The notes under the pieces were generated by a model. That model was not told the origin of the DNA. It ran no database searches and saw nothing but the letters and a program-made list of their open reading frames with translations. 64,000 nt of DNA from Unio delphinus (Eukaryota > Mollusca > Bivalvia > Unionida > Unionidae): assembly GCA_029339505.1 (NCBI GenBank), contig JAQISU010000108.1, forward strand, positions 16,766,001 through 16,830,000, written 5' to 3'. Positions 37,835 to 48,773 of the stretch are shown piece by piece. Position 1 is the stretch's first letter; each line of letters begins with the position of its first letter. The position numbers and the translations under genes were made by a program.

Positions 37835-39570
37835 TTGGCTTCGGCTGCTTCCCCGTGTGTGGATAGTAAATTGTATGTTTTGTTTTGGCTTCTTGACCGT
37901 GTGTGTGTGGATGGTAGAATGTGTGATTTTGGATAGTAGATTATATTGGTTTTTTTGGCTACTTCCCCGTGTGGGGATAGTAAATTGTATGTTTTATTTT
38001 GGCTGCTTACCGGTGTGTGGATGGTAGATGGTGTGATATTGGATAGTGTATTATGTGGCTTGTTTTGGCTGATTCCCGTGTGGGGATAGTAAAGTGTATG
38101 TTTTATTTTGGCTGCTTCCCCGTTTGTGGATGGTAGATTGTATGATATTGGATCGTATATTATGTGGTTTGTTTTGGCTGCTTCCCGTGTGTGGATAGTA
38201 AATTGTATGTTTTATTTTGGCTGCCTCCCGTGTGTGGATAGTAGATTGTTTGATACTGGATAGTAGATTAAGTGGTTTATTTTGGCTCCTTACCGGTGTG
38301 TGGATAGTAAATTGTATGTCTTATTTTGGCTTCTTGACCGTGTGTGTGTGGATGGTAGAATGTGTGATTTTGGATAGTCGATTTTTTTGTTTTTTTTGGC
38401 TACTTCCCCGTGTGGGGATAGTAAATTGTATGTTTTATTTTGGCTGCTTACCGGTGTGTGGATGGTAGATGGTGTGATATTGGATAGTGTATTATGTGGC
38501 TTGTTTTGGATGATTCCCGTGTGTGGATTGTAAATTGTATGTTTTATTTTCGCTTGTTCCCGTGTGTGGATAGTAGATTGTGTGATATTGGATAGTAGAT
38601 TAAGTGGTTTATTTTGGCTCCTTACCGGTGTGTGGATAGTAAATTGTATGTTTTATTTTGGCTGCTTCCCCGTTTGTGGATGGTAGATTGTATGATATTG
38701 GATAGTAGAGTATGTGCTTGTTTTGGTTGCTTCCCGTGTGTGGATAGTAAATTGTATGTTTTATTTTGGCTGCTTCCCGTGTGTGGATAGTAGATTGTGT
38801 GATATTGGATAGTAGATTAAGTTGTTTATTTTGGCTCCTTACCGGTGTGTGGATAGTAAATTGTATGTTTCATTTTGGCTGCCTCCCGTGTGTGGATAGT
38901 AAATTGTATGTTTTATTCTGGATGCTTCCCGTGTGTGGATAGTAGATTGTGTTATTTTTGATAGTATATTTAGTGGTTTGTTTTGGCTGCTTACCAGTGT
39001 ATGGATAGTGTATTGTATGTTTTATTTTGACTGCTTCCCGTTTGTGGATAGTAAATTGTATGTTTTATTCTGGATGCTTCCCGTGTGTGGATGATAGATT
39101 GTGTGATACTGGATAGTAGATTATGTGGATTATTTTGGCTGCCTCCCGTGTGTGGATAGTAAATTGTATGTTTTATTTTGGCTGCTTCCCCGTTTGTGGA
39201 TGGAAGATTGTATGATATTAGATAGTAAATTATGTGGTTTGTTTTGGCTGCTTCCCGTGTGTGGATGATAGATTGTGTGATATTGGATAGTAGATTATGT
39301 GGTTTGTTTGGCTGCTTCCCCGTGTGTGTGTGGATGATAGATTGTGTGATATTGGATAGTAAATTATGTGGTTTGTTTTAGCTGCATGCTCGTGTGTGTG
39401 TGTGGATGGTAGATGGTGTGATATTGGATAGTAAATTATGTGGTTTGTTTTGGCTGCTTACCCGTGTGTGTGTGTGTGTGTGGATGGTAGATGGTGTGAT
39501 ATTGGATAGTAAATTATGTGGTTTGTTTTAGCTGCTTACCCGTGTGTGGATAGTAAATTGTATGTTTTGT
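37835..39570 (+). repeat. Minisatellite of about 1.7 kb inside Polinton C
   Basis: Alternating units of about 43 and 65 bp: GGATAGTAAATTGTATGTTT plus TATTTTGGCTGCTTCCCGTG, and GGATAGTAGATTGTGTGATA plus a TGTGGTTTGTTTTGGCTGCT stretch. Units vary by TG-repeat length. The reading frames through it are by-products. Similar wording (AGGAGATTGTGTGATTTT, AGGAGATTGTGTGGTTTGTT) occurs inside the right TIR at 41,545-41,620. Confidence 0.9.
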
Positions 39571-41282
39571 TTTATATGTGTATTTTCCCTGAATTGAGGT
39601 TTCTCTTTACGCATACCTTTTTTCAAGCTGTTAATACATGGCAGAGTACATCCGCATACAATATCAAAATGAAAGGCCTATGTACAAATGTCATTGCCTT
39701 TCTTTAATTCGGATTTATTGCTTAGCCATCGTTAATCTTGAATTATTTTTTAAAACGCATTTCTTTTTTAATAGACGATTTAGGGCTTTCTATTGTCGCA
39801 ACGATATTTATGATGTTTAGTTTGTTGCTGAAATTATCTATTCTATAGTCTATAGCAAAGCGCTTAAGTTTCTTCAGTATTTTAATTTCACGCTCACAAA
39901 AAGATAATAAGTTTGTCTTGAAAGAGGATTGAAACTCTAAGTTACGCGGACGTGAAGAAAAACATCTCTTTGTTACTACAGTTAGGTGTTGTTGTATTCA
40001 TTCTAAATATGCTTCCCGTATAACTTTGTGTTTTGCAGGTCATATTGTTTTTGATGTAAATATTCACATCAATAGACAGACAACTTGGGTTTTTATCCTT
40101 GAGGTTCACTGAATTGCTTCGTTAATTCGTACAAATCCCAGATTCACAAGTTTGAAAAGAAAAAAGAAAAAAAAGAAACAAAAAACCATGCCACTTAATA
40201 CTGCAACACTCCTGACTATACCGATGTGAGTGTGTACGTCAAAATGTTTAAGTGAGATACAAATAAATTGTCAGTTTCAAAATGCGAACCAGTACTGTGA
40301 CCGTTCAGTAGCTGATGTGGTAAAAAGAAATGGTACGAGTACAGTGACTATTCAGTAGTTGATGTGGTAAGAAGAAATGTTACAATACACAACGGAGGGA
40401 TTTAAGTTCACATTCCAGTCTGCTCTGCAATGGGAATAACTTGAGAGCGTATTTATTACTTTGCCATACTACCTTCGTAGAAAGCATTGCATCACTCATC
40501 ATAAACAATTTCATTGGCTAGAGCGTTCACTTCGAACTGACTTCAGTAGCTCTTCACCTAGTTTCGAGATAGGTCGTGTTTCACCGCTAGATTATTTATA
40601 TAAAAAAGAAGTCAAACTAAAGCAAGAACAATCGTACCCTGGGCGATCCCACGGAAATTGTGTCAATTTTAGAGTCAAGTACATCACAGCGTATTTGGAT
40701 TAACTATTTTGTGAGAACATTTTAGTCGTCTTTGTCATCGGTTCACACTGATGTTATTTTAAAATCGTAGACCGTTTCTATGGAATTGATTTTCTAAGTG
40801 GGATGTGTGTTTTTTTGAATTTTTCCAAGGGAAAATATACCACAAAAACAAGCGTAAGTGTCCTGATTAGGCACCATAATTTTCGTTTGTCATGTAATTT
40901 GTTTTTCAAACGCTACACCTTTACAAATAGTCAATCAGTAAATCGTTGGATGAAATAAAATCTTGAGTTGACAAACTTGTACAATTCAGTTATCATAGCT
41001 TTATCTTTATTTTTGGCACTGCAGTGTGTCACGGAAATTTTTTTAAGCATGAGATCTACCGTTTTTTAGAAAGGAAAGAAATACAAAACTATTTCAAGAA
41101 TGACGCGAGTGATCTTGCACTGTATAACCCTGCTTATGGCTAACTTTGAAATAAAAATACCAGAACCAAAACACACGTTCGGAAGAATTGTAACAATGTA
41201 ACAATGATTGACGCAAATGACATTCCACTTTATGACCCTGCCTATGGTTAACTTTGAATTTCAAATCAAAACACACGTCTTA
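39571..41282. other. Unassigned interior of Polinton C before the right TIR
   Basis: No recognisable gene; an 80-codon frame at 40,461-40,703 looks incidental. Two features: a partial duplication (ACTGTGACCGTTCAGTAGCTG / ACAGTGACTATTCAGTAGTTG near 40,295-40,370), and an imperfect tandem pair at 41,102-41,178 and 41,211-41,278 (ACCCTGCTTATGGCTAACTT / ACCCTGCCTATGGTTAACTT, each ending CAAAACACACGT). Polymerase would be expected in an intact element, but I see no trace. Confidence 0.45.
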
Positions 41283-41960
41283 GACTGTCGATAGAACAAA
41301 GCATATTTTGGTGCCACTTTTGTCCTCTTCGACTTAGATTTGTTACAACTTGGCAACATTGTTTGTAACGTGTGCTGAGAAACACAGGATATCCCTTAAT
41401 AATGAGATATGTTAAGAAGTCAATCGACAATAAATATCATACTACCTTTTTATTAAATTGATGAATGAATGAAAACAATGAACATATTTTACATAGAATG
41501 TATGATGTTCTTAATTATCCTTGTTTTGTTTTCCTTTCCTTCTGTGTGTATAGGAGATTGTGTGATTTTTTTTCCCTTCCCTTCTGTTTTGATAGGAGAT
41601 TGTGTGGTTTGTTTTCAGGGCCACTCATATACCTCGAAAATATATTTGCTTTCTTTGCCTCTATTTCTCTTGATGCTAGACAGTCCCAAATACAAATACA
41701 AATAATATTCCACATGTTCAATTTCCCTTAACGCTATACAGACCCACCATGTTAAATTCCCCTTGTCGCTATACAAACCCACCATGTTAAATTTCCCCTT
41801 GTCGCTATAGTGTCGCACGACCTTTGTCGCTAGAGTGTCCCATGATCTTTTTGAGTGGGATTTCCATTGTCCCTATAAATCTTGTCGCTAGAGTGTCCCA
41901 AGACCTATGTAGATAGAGTGTCCCACGATCTTTTTGACTGGGGATTCCATTGTCGCCGAT
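41283..41960 (-). repeat. Right terminal inverted repeat of Polinton C
   Basis: Reverse complement of 26,262-27,075. It starts inside with GACTGTCGATAGAACAAAGC and ends outside with the TTGTCGCTAGAGTGTCCCA array, which has fewer units than the left. Similarity is high over more than 500 bp, including ATATACCTCGAAAATATATTTGC. Confidence 0.85.
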
Positions 41961-42764
41961 CTTTTTAGATTTAATGAAATATTGATTTCCTGCGGTACTG
42001 GTGTTGGTAAACTAATTGTTTTCCCTCTCCGGGTGTACCATCTTTTGCCTTGGACTCCGTTTCACTTCATTGATAAAATGTGTTTACATCGTTGTCCCTC
42101 TCTTGTGCCTCTATTAGTGCCGACACTGGGAGTCGCTTTTGTGTATGTAATAATCTGGTGTTAATTTTGCTCCTCGCAGGTGCCTAATTTGGTTTTCTTG
42201 GTGTCGGCCTTCTTGGAGGCGTATTTCTCCTATTTCTTTTATAGGCATCTCTCCAATTGTTTCTGCTGTTTTCTTCCCACATTATCAATAGCGTAGTATA
42301 TTTTGCTTGAGCGAGAAGGCTCCATCCAGTGAGGACATGGAGGTTTGACAATCTTATTGCGTTCAATTCTTGTTGTGGAAATATATCTTCCATCGTTTAC
42401 TTTCTTAATGCTACAAGTGTTGCTTAATGCTTTATTAAAGCGCGAACGCGATAGAAAACATCCCTACGATTTATTATTGTTGGGTCAAATAGCCGATTTT
42501 AGGGTGAGGGATAGAGAGAAATCAAAGAGCATATATATTTATAAAAATTTAAAAACAAACAACAGACAAATTATTTTGCAAACACATCATTTTTTATTGA
42601 ACTAGCTAACAACCAACAAATAACAAGAAAACAAAAAAGTTTGCAAAATAAGTATTTTTTTAAGAAAAGGTTGACCAAGTTGGTTGTAAAGTTAAGCAAG
42701 ACTTCCACTGATAGAAGTCACTGGGCTATTGATATACACTATGTTTCATCGATAAAAACAAAAG
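41961..42764. other. Flank between Polinton C and copy D, with one short minus-strand frame
   Basis: Mostly non-coding. The minus-strand frame 42,393-42,184 (AQAKYTTLLIMWEENSRNNW, then Arg/Pro-rich) weakly resembles the frame at 25,854-25,603 on the other side of the Polinton. AT-rich sequence follows up to the protease of copy D. Confidence 0.35.
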
Positions 42765-43208
42765 TTAACCATAATGGTCACAAAACCATCGATCTACTTT
42801 GCCATCGTTTCTAGAAGAGTGACTATCAAAGTAAGTCACTAAATGTTTTAAAGAATATACAGTGCTGCGTTGATGAAGAAAATACACACAATATTGTCCA
42901 CACTCCATGGAATCTGTGTCATGTAATTTAATATTATTGAATGGTGTCGTCTGGGCATTTCTTTTCATAAAAACGATGATGTCTTCTGAAGGTGACAATC
43001 CATACGAAGAAAAAACACAACCTATTTTAGGAAAGTGGACGGCTACCCAGTGGATTCTTGGAAGATGACTGCTGTCCGTGTTGATGACATAAGCTTGATG
43101 GTCTTGAGGTTTGCGATGAGGCAGTTCATATTTAGCACACACCACATGATTCCGAGAAGCAGTGTACGAACTGTGGTTCAAAAAGTAATAAAGTTCCCAG
43201 GTATCCAT
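42765..43208 (-). CDS. Adenain-like cysteine protease (Polinton copy D), intact
   Basis: 147 residues starting MDTWELYYFLNHSSY. Catalytic positions: His in LPRIHWVAVHF, Ser/Asp strand in CVFSSYGLSP (the usual FDSYG acid is Ser here), Cys in DSMECGQYCVYFL. The second Cys of the CGxYC motif is typical for the Polinton branch. The replaced acidic residue may reduce activity. The C-terminus VDRWFCDHYG looks complete. This gene survives in D but is truncated in C. Confidence 0.85.
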   Translation of the reverse strand: MDTWELYYFLNHSSYTASRNHVVCAKYELPHRKPQDHQAYVINTDSSHLPRIHWVAVHFPKIGCVFSSYGLSPSEDIIVFMKRNAQTTPFNNIKLHDTDSMECGQYCVYFLHQRSTVYSLKHLVTYFDSHSSRNDGKVDRWFCDHYG

Positions 43209-43210
43209 TT

Positions 43211-43500
43211 TTATTTATTTCTTTTAAACATTTCTGGGGTTTTCCACGGGTGATTATATGCCATCAATTCGATCCTGACTTTTTGCTTGGAAATCTTTGA
43301 CAAGTAAACGTCTATTAGCTCCGTCTTAGTACCCTGGGCCAAGAGAGATTCGACGCGATTGATCTCTAGAGTAGTTAATAAAGGGCAAGAAAGATCATGC
43401 AAGTCTTTATGCCCCTAATAAAACACTGCTTCTTCTGCAAATAGACTTCATGCTTTGTCCAGATACTCGTCCAATGTTTCTTCTCGACTCAGCATAAGAT
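43211..43500 (-). pseudogene. Cys-motif gene remnant (copy D)
   Basis: Frame 43,402-43,211 (HDLSCPLLTTLEINRVESLL) lines up with LRDHSYPSLFAREIDHTEAH of element C, and the sequence up to about 43,500 keeps a degenerate EETLDEYLD-like stretch. The zinc-motif half is lost. It lies directly upstream of the protease. Confidence 0.5.
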
Positions 43501-43731
43501 ATTTATCGTGTTGAATTTTACTGCAATGATAATTTTCTTATTCATGGCAGTGTTTCTAGGTCAATGCCGTAATTTGCTGTGCCAGGTGTTTGGCAATAAA
43601 TGTTGTTCTTATTCTGGTTATGAACACCACGTCCTCTTCGCCTTTATCTTTATGCTACGTTTCCACAGTATCATCCCATTCCTTTTCCAAATAATCTTCA
43701 AGATTAAAAGAGGGCTTATTCGTCAATTGCT

Positions 43732-43988
43732 TTAGTAGTCTATAATGACTTCTCTCAAACTGTTGATTTTTTTTTTGTATTACCCAATTCAGCATACAGG
43801 ATGACGTTCGCCGTCTCAGGTAGAGCTTTAGAAAACTGAAGATCCACATGAATCTAGCCGGATTGTATAGGGTGGAAATGTCCATCACCGCTGCTTAGAA
43901 GTATAATAAAAAGCCCATAACGTAGTCTCCTGCATAATCTACGTAAGTAATGCCGTGGCTGGTGTTGGTTCCTGACAGTCCAGTTGCT
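43732..43988 (-). pseudogene. Major capsid protein, last 85 codons (copy D)
   Basis: Reads TNTSHGITYVDYAGDYVMGF, then GHFHPIQSG, LPETANVILYAELGN and INSLREVIID before a TAA at 43,732-43,734; compare the end of the capsid gene at 37,130. Contains a stop and a shift. Its 5' side joins directly to integrase sequence at about 43,988. Confidence 0.8.
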
Positions 43989-44307
43989 CAGTTTTGGAAG
44001 TCAATCGCATGGCCCAGGGAAATTTGGAAAAGTCATCGATGATGACACAAAGCATATATTTGTAGTCACGATTGTAGGTGGCCAAATGAGAGACATTAGC
44101 TAAATCGGCTTGTCATTGATGATCGACGCCCTCCACTCTGTTGCGACTTTGAATATGTTTGTGTAAAGTGTACGTAACTTGTTCTTGTAACCATCGTTGC
44201 ACTTGAGGTAAACGGATACTTTTCAAACAGGTTTTGGTAGCACGATACAATTTCTGAATTCCATTTCCCGCAAGATGGGATGAATCATGGTAAATGCTGG
44301 CTAACAC
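43989..44307 (-). pseudogene. Integrase N-terminal third (copy D)
   Basis: MLASIYHDSSHLAGNGIQKL, KSIRLPQVQRWLQEQVTYTL and, in a shifted frame, QADLANVSHLATY and VIIDDFSKFPWAMRLTSK. It ends where the capsid fragment begins, so the second Asp, Glu and chromodomain are deleted together with the membrane, penton-like and pVI-like genes. Confidence 0.8.
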
Positions 44308-44648
44308 CTTATGTTAAAAAGTCACACACTCTTTACTTGTGCTACTCTTTTACGTGTGGGTTGCAATCCTTTGCATGTCCGGCGATCTATATGTGTCCAG
44401 GAGAAGGAAGAAGTCTGAACAGGGGTAATCGGTTCTTGTTTCACTTATATCTTCACCTTTCTTTGGAAAAAGGGAGGTCATCATCTTTTTAACTCCATCC
44501 AATTCTGATGTAGATGGGGTTGTTAACTTGCGTACTTTTCTTGTGCTGTTGTTAACTTTTGTACTTTTTTGGTGGAGTTTGAAACTCTACTTCTCATGTT
44601 TTTGTCTTGATCACTGGGAATGGTGGTGGTGTACGTTTTATCAGGTTC

Positions 44649-44921
44649 TTAAAATCTTATAAAGTCCGTTGAGCTTTTTCGTCTATAGCTTTCTGATGAA
44701 AGAATTGCAGCTGTTGCATTAGATGAATGTACATTTGCGATTTTCCTGTTTTGGAGAGGTTGCAATCCATGAACGATTGTAATTTCTGTTGTAATTGGGA
44801 CATAACGGTCGAATGATGAGTTGTAGGCAAATGTAGGATCTTTTGTTCTTGCCAACGATGGTATTCCATCCATCGTTTGTAAAGAATTAAAGCCAGTTTT
44901 CATCCTTCCATTCGAATCCAA
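44649..44921 (-). pseudogene. Polinton companion protein remnant (copy D)
   Basis: MEYHRWQEQKILHLPTTHHS, QLQQKLQSFMDCNLSKTGKS and AIDEKA in one frame match the gene at 32,198-32,893. The tail beyond is degenerate. No intact start. Confidence 0.6.
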
Positions 44922-44954
44922 AGGTCACGTCTGAGATCTTTTGACTCTAGATGT

Positions 44955-45240
44955 CCATTTTATCTTCCTCCCATGAGTCCTCCCTGCATTGATCCAATAC
45001 TCCTTTCATCAAGGGTCCTAAAAACATGGTTAAAATTCCTCCGGCTTTTACCAACATCTTCTTTCGACGGATTGGTATTTTCTTTTGGACTATTTGACAA
45101 AGAACGTGTCGATGCATGGCTACGCATTATTTCTTTTGTGGAGACAAAGCCATCATCCTTTCAAGACGTCCAGGCAACATTCACACATGGAATTGATATA
45201 TTTGGTTACTGTTTGAATGAGATGTTTTCGCAAATATGAA
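44955..45240 (-). pseudogene. pX-like core protein remnant (copy D)
   Basis: Frames on the minus strand give FVSTKEIMRSHASTRSLSN and, shifted, RKKMLVKAGGILTMFLGPLM followed by a hydrophobic-poor tail. Corresponds to the gene at 31,785-32,193. The KAGGI version is closer to the usual GGFL/GGI motif than copy C's RCGFL. Confidence 0.6.
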
Positions 45241-45431
45241 GGAGAATTGGAAAGGAGAGACAACATATCTCAATGTTTGGGTAAACGAGGTTTTGCAGTC
45301 CTTTCCTAGCAAGAGAGTGGCGTGCACGTCATTAAGGGAACGACTTTGGGCATTAAGGATCAGAAAAACAATGCCCCGCCTACTTTACTGCAGGTCCTTT
45401 TTATTTCTGGAACACGTCGCCGCTAAATGTT

Positions 45432-45970
45432 TTAACGTCGCATTAACTTGATGACATATATCACACGTCGTGGAGGAGTTCGAAACGGACTAATTCGGGA
45501 CAGTTCTTGCTTGGACAGATCCAGTAAACCTTGTAGCATGCGCGATCTCTCTTGGACATTGAATTTGAAGGCAGGTACATTGTGAGCAGCTGCTACTGTA
45601 CCTAAAGAGGAGGAGGGTGTCACCGCTGTAGGATAAGTTCTTAGAGACGTGGGTGTTCAATGTCTTATCAAATGAGGAAAAACTGGTGTTAATTTGGGAT
45701 TGGCTGGCATCACTATCAACGGAGAAGCGGAAGAACATGGGACTACTAAGACGCGGTCACCGTCGTTATAGGCCGTGGTCTTTTGATGTAAGAAGTTGTT
45801 TATGGGGTCTTTTGTGTTTGATATTTTGCTGCAGGCTTTTCATTTTCTCTTGCTGTGACCTGGTCTTAACACTACTGCTGTTTCTCTTTTTTCTGGATCT
45901 GTTTGGCTTTCATGTGAATGGCGTTTTTGTTCGGGAGATCTGTTGCTATTGGGATCCCATTTAAAGAGGG
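45432..45970 (-). pseudogene. Basic core-like protein remnant (copy D)
   Basis: FKFNVQERSRMLQGLLDLSK followed by QELSRISPFRTPPRR matches the C-terminal block of 30,994-31,435. Upstream sequence up to about 45,970 is a degenerate, frame-shifted Lys/Ser-rich N-terminus. Confidence 0.55.
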
Positions 45971-46129
45971 AACGAATGATGACACTTTCTAGAGAACCGC
46001 AACCTCCAGGTTTCAAAATGATTTTTGGGCAATGCCGATGCGTGGATCGGCCAGTTGCATCAAGGCTACTTTGCTTCTCTCAAGAAAGAGTTTGGTTTAT
46101 GTGGAATGTGAATGATTCCTTGAAGTAAC

Positions 46130-46290
46130 TGCCGTCCTGTTACCATAAACCATCGTAAGACCTCTTTGAGACTGGCATCCAAGACACGAGCGCGTATTTC
46201 TGGATTATTTGTTTCCGCTACTGATGCCGTACAAGTCACGAATCAATTTGACGGAAATATGAGACTGAAGGGACGTCATGTTGACGCTCT
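46130..46290 (-). pseudogene. Small N-terminal fragment matching the 30,605 gene (copy D)
   Basis: Minus-strand ATG near 46,280 begins MTSLQSHISVKLIRDLYG, the same start as at 30,605, then breaks down with stops. Confidence 0.55.
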
Positions 46291-46392
46291 GTGAGACAGA
46301 GCCAAAGTGTCCAAGATTTTAATCAATCAATCAAACAAAACGTTAGTGTTGTTAAATCGATGAAGGTGACGTGGTAAACGACAGACCCTCTC

Positions 46393-46795
46393 TCATTGCA
46401 CCAGTGGTGTTCGAGTTTTATCGTCGTACGCGTGAATCAATAATAGTGTTCTTAGATGTTTGCTTAAGACTTGCACTTGCAATTTATCTCTAGGGCTTTT
46501 AAAGAAGACCACGTAATTAGCATTGGGACTAATAGTGCGATTGGCTTTACGTTCATGGAACAAATCTTGAGTGATGTAAATGACAATGGCATTACGATGA
46601 TGCCCTTTGCGCCTACGCCACAGTTTAATTTCTTCTTCGTCTTCTCCTAAAATATCCAAATGAGTTTGGGGTCAGACATGATCTCGTCATGTTCGCTAAG
46701 AATGGCTTCCACAAACACTATGTAATCACCTTGTCTTTCACAGAAGAAGCTATACCCCAATTGCCACTCTTTGAAACACCACACGATCATTAAAT
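46393..46795 (-). pseudogene. Packaging ATPase, C-terminal half (copy D)
   Basis: Two frames: IVWCFKEWQLGYSFFCERQG, VEAILSEHDEIMSDPK; then MDILGEDEEEIKLWRRRKGH, VIYITQDLFHERKANRTI, KSPRDKLQVQVLSKH and LLIHAYDDKTRTP. It crosses the exact site where copy C carries the solo LTR, uninterrupted. Walker A is missing: homology stops near 46,795, close to the LINE. Confidence 0.8.
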
Positions 46796-46834
46796 ATCTT
46801 TCAGTCTATGCCACTAAACACTTGTGTGTTCATT

Positions 46835-47440
46835 AGTACTTTCAAGACTGGACTATTGTAACTCAATTCTGTCTGGTTCATGACAATATTTACTCCAGAA
46901 ACTTCAAAAAATTCAAAACACAGCTGCACGGATCATCTTTAGAGTACCTCGATCAGAGCACACCTCACCACTGCTCTGTACCCTATACTGGCTATCAATT
47001 CGATACAGAATCAAACACAACATTTGTTCTCTGTGCTATGTTTCACTGACAGACTCCAGTCCAACATACCTATCCAGCCTCACCCATGTGTATACACCAG
47101 CTAGATACTTACGCTCTTCTTCTGACAATCGTATACTTATTGTTCCCACTGTGAAAACGAAGTCATATGGACAACGTTCTTTTGCAAACCAGGGCCCGGC
47201 GACGTGGAACGAATTGCCCATTGAAATTAGACACAAAATACAGTGGTCCCTTAAAACTCACCTGTTTCGACAGCAGGGGCAAACTTAGAGACCTAATAAT
47301 GTTTTGTATCTTATATGTTTTCGGAATGTTTTTATGTTTTCCAATTTCATTGTTTTTGTCATTTGTTTTTTGTAGTGTAGTCATATCATTATAGATGGTG
47401 TAAAGCGCTTAGAGCTTCGAAAGATTATGCGCTATACAAA
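46835..47440 (+). mobile_element. 5'-truncated LINE (3' end of ORF2 and 3' tail)
   Basis: Plus-strand coding end of a non-LTR retrotransposon: RLDYCNSIL-like start, AARIIFRVPRSEHTSPLLC, LYWLSIRYRIKHNI, NQGPATWNELPIEIR and SLKTHLFRQQGQT before a stop at 47,288. The 3' UTR ends TGTAAAGCGCTTAGAGC and GCGCTATACAAAG, then a TTC/TTA/TA simple tail. RTE-X/CR1-like by the NxGPxxWNxLP motif. It truncates copy D's ATPase. Confidence 0.8.
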
Positions 47441-47444
47441 GTCC

Positions 47445-47563
<119 letters not shown>

Positions 47564-47822
47564 AAAGGCGTCGAACTGAACTCAATGGTAGTCGTCTGGT
47601 CTAAGACAAGTACATTTTCAGTATGACTAGTTATTTACATAATTTCAATAGTTTAATGGATAGTTGCCCCTGAGATCTGTCTGACAGTATGTGAAGGACT
47701 AGAGAAATATTTAAAGAGCAGCAGGGCAAGTAAATTTGTGACTCTACTAATCCTTATGGCTACAAAGAAATTAGATTTTTGTTCTAAGCATATAGATCAC
47801 CCATTTCAAATGAACGTTATGA

Positions 47823-47825
<3 letters not shown>

Positions 47826-47900
<75 letters not shown>
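47826..47900. repeat. (TA)n microsatellite
   Basis: Roughly 37 uninterrupted TA units. Confidence 0.95.
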
Positions 47901-47902
<2 letters not shown>

Positions 47903-47904
47903 GA

Positions 47905-48310
47905 TTTGTAGGAGGACCTGGGTGAGTGGGAATAGATCAAATACGCACTCAACCCTATCAACCAATCGGAAGGATTGTACTAGAGGTGCAATGGCACCAA
48001 ATAATGACTGGTGAGAAATGGTTTTCACGTCTCGTCATGTTGAGAGTTTCTGGTCGCGAGAAAGGAGGAAAAGGCCCGATAAACCAGCCCATCTATGTCG
48101 ATAGCCTTGAAACGCCCTAGCCATACTTGTTTCAAATCAGGTCCAGTTTCACTAATGGACGGATAATATACCAATAATGTGTAAGCCACCAGTGTAATTC
48201 AATCAAATTTTGTGTAGTTGAAGATTTTTTCTAACTCCTAACATACCAATGTTTCTAGTACCCAGTGTACGTATTGTAAGTCCCTAACAATTTTAGATAG
48301 ATATGTTACC
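47905..48310 (+). repeat. Dispersed repeat, copy 2
   Basis: Same order of blocks as 23,510-23,900: ACCAATCGGAAGGAT, TCCAGTTTCACTAATGGAC, CCAATAATGTGTAAGCCACC, GTAAGTCCCTAACAATTTTAG. Copies are clearly diverged. No coding capacity. Confidence 0.55.
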
Positions 48311-48455
48311 TTCCCATCAAGTTGAAATATTTTAGACCATGGCTTTCTTTTCTCAAAATATGGAAAGAAATAAAATATATTTATAAAAATCTTAAGTCCA
48401 GTACCACTTCAACCTAAGTGGACTGCCACGATGATCAAAATTATAACTGTGTTAT

Positions 48456-48727
48456 TTATTGAAAATTGAACAAAACCAAACCAAAAACGGAATTAGAAAA
48501 GGCATAATCAAATACATTAAACAGTGTATCATCTTTTGGCAGTTCTTGAGCTGTGTCCGGTATTGTCAAGTTCAGTCTGTTGATACATGTGCTCGATGCT
48601 GGCAGAAGTGACAAACTACTCTGAAATGCGATGGATGGCGTTATCTGAAATCCTAAAACTGGTTCTTCTTCTGCACCAGTAACAAATTTTATAATTTTGG
48701 CCAGGGTAACATCTCCACGTCTTCCAC
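48456..48727 (-). CDS. Last exon of a HECT-type E3 ligase-like gene
   Basis: Minus-strand frame after an acceptor (TTTTCTTCTAG, AG at 48,728-48,729) reads GDVTLAKIIKFVTGAEEEP, LGFQITPSIAFQSS, LPASSTCINRLNLTIP, then FNVFDYAFSNSVFGLV and a stop. The order FVTG - P-LGF - LP-ASTC-N-L-LP - aromatic end is the C-lobe of HECT ubiquitin ligases, and the active-site Cys (STCINRL) is present. About 90 residues; no upstream exon identified within 2 kb. It could be a cellular gene end, a retained paralogue or a fragment carried by a mobile element. Confidence 0.6.
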
Positions 48728-48773
48728 CTAGAAGAAAAGGGATAATTATAATCAATGTCAAGCAAATGCTCAA

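Larger units (their letters stand above)
26262..41960 (+). mobile_element. Polinton/Maverick element C (F54H12-type), about 15.7 kb, decayed
   Basis: Bounded by the inverted repeats described separately. Plus-strand gene order: two small genes, packaging ATPase, several small basic proteins, pX-like, a companion gene, integrase, membrane protein, penton-like, pVI-like, major capsid, a Cys-motif gene and a protease stub. No DNA polymerase is recognisable. The protease end is filled by a minisatellite and unassigned sequence. Practically all genes carry stops or shifts, so it is a dead insertion. The TIR ends are repetitive, so I could not fix a 6-bp target duplication. Confidence 0.85.

Noticed and set aside
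37835..39570. Repetitive protein genes in the minisatellite
   Set aside because: The frames are short and shift with unit length; composition is TG/TA-rich without coding character.
41961..42183. ATP-binding protein from a GTGVGK motif near 42,000
   Set aside because: A lone P-loop-like match in a short frame without Walker B or any neighbouring homology.
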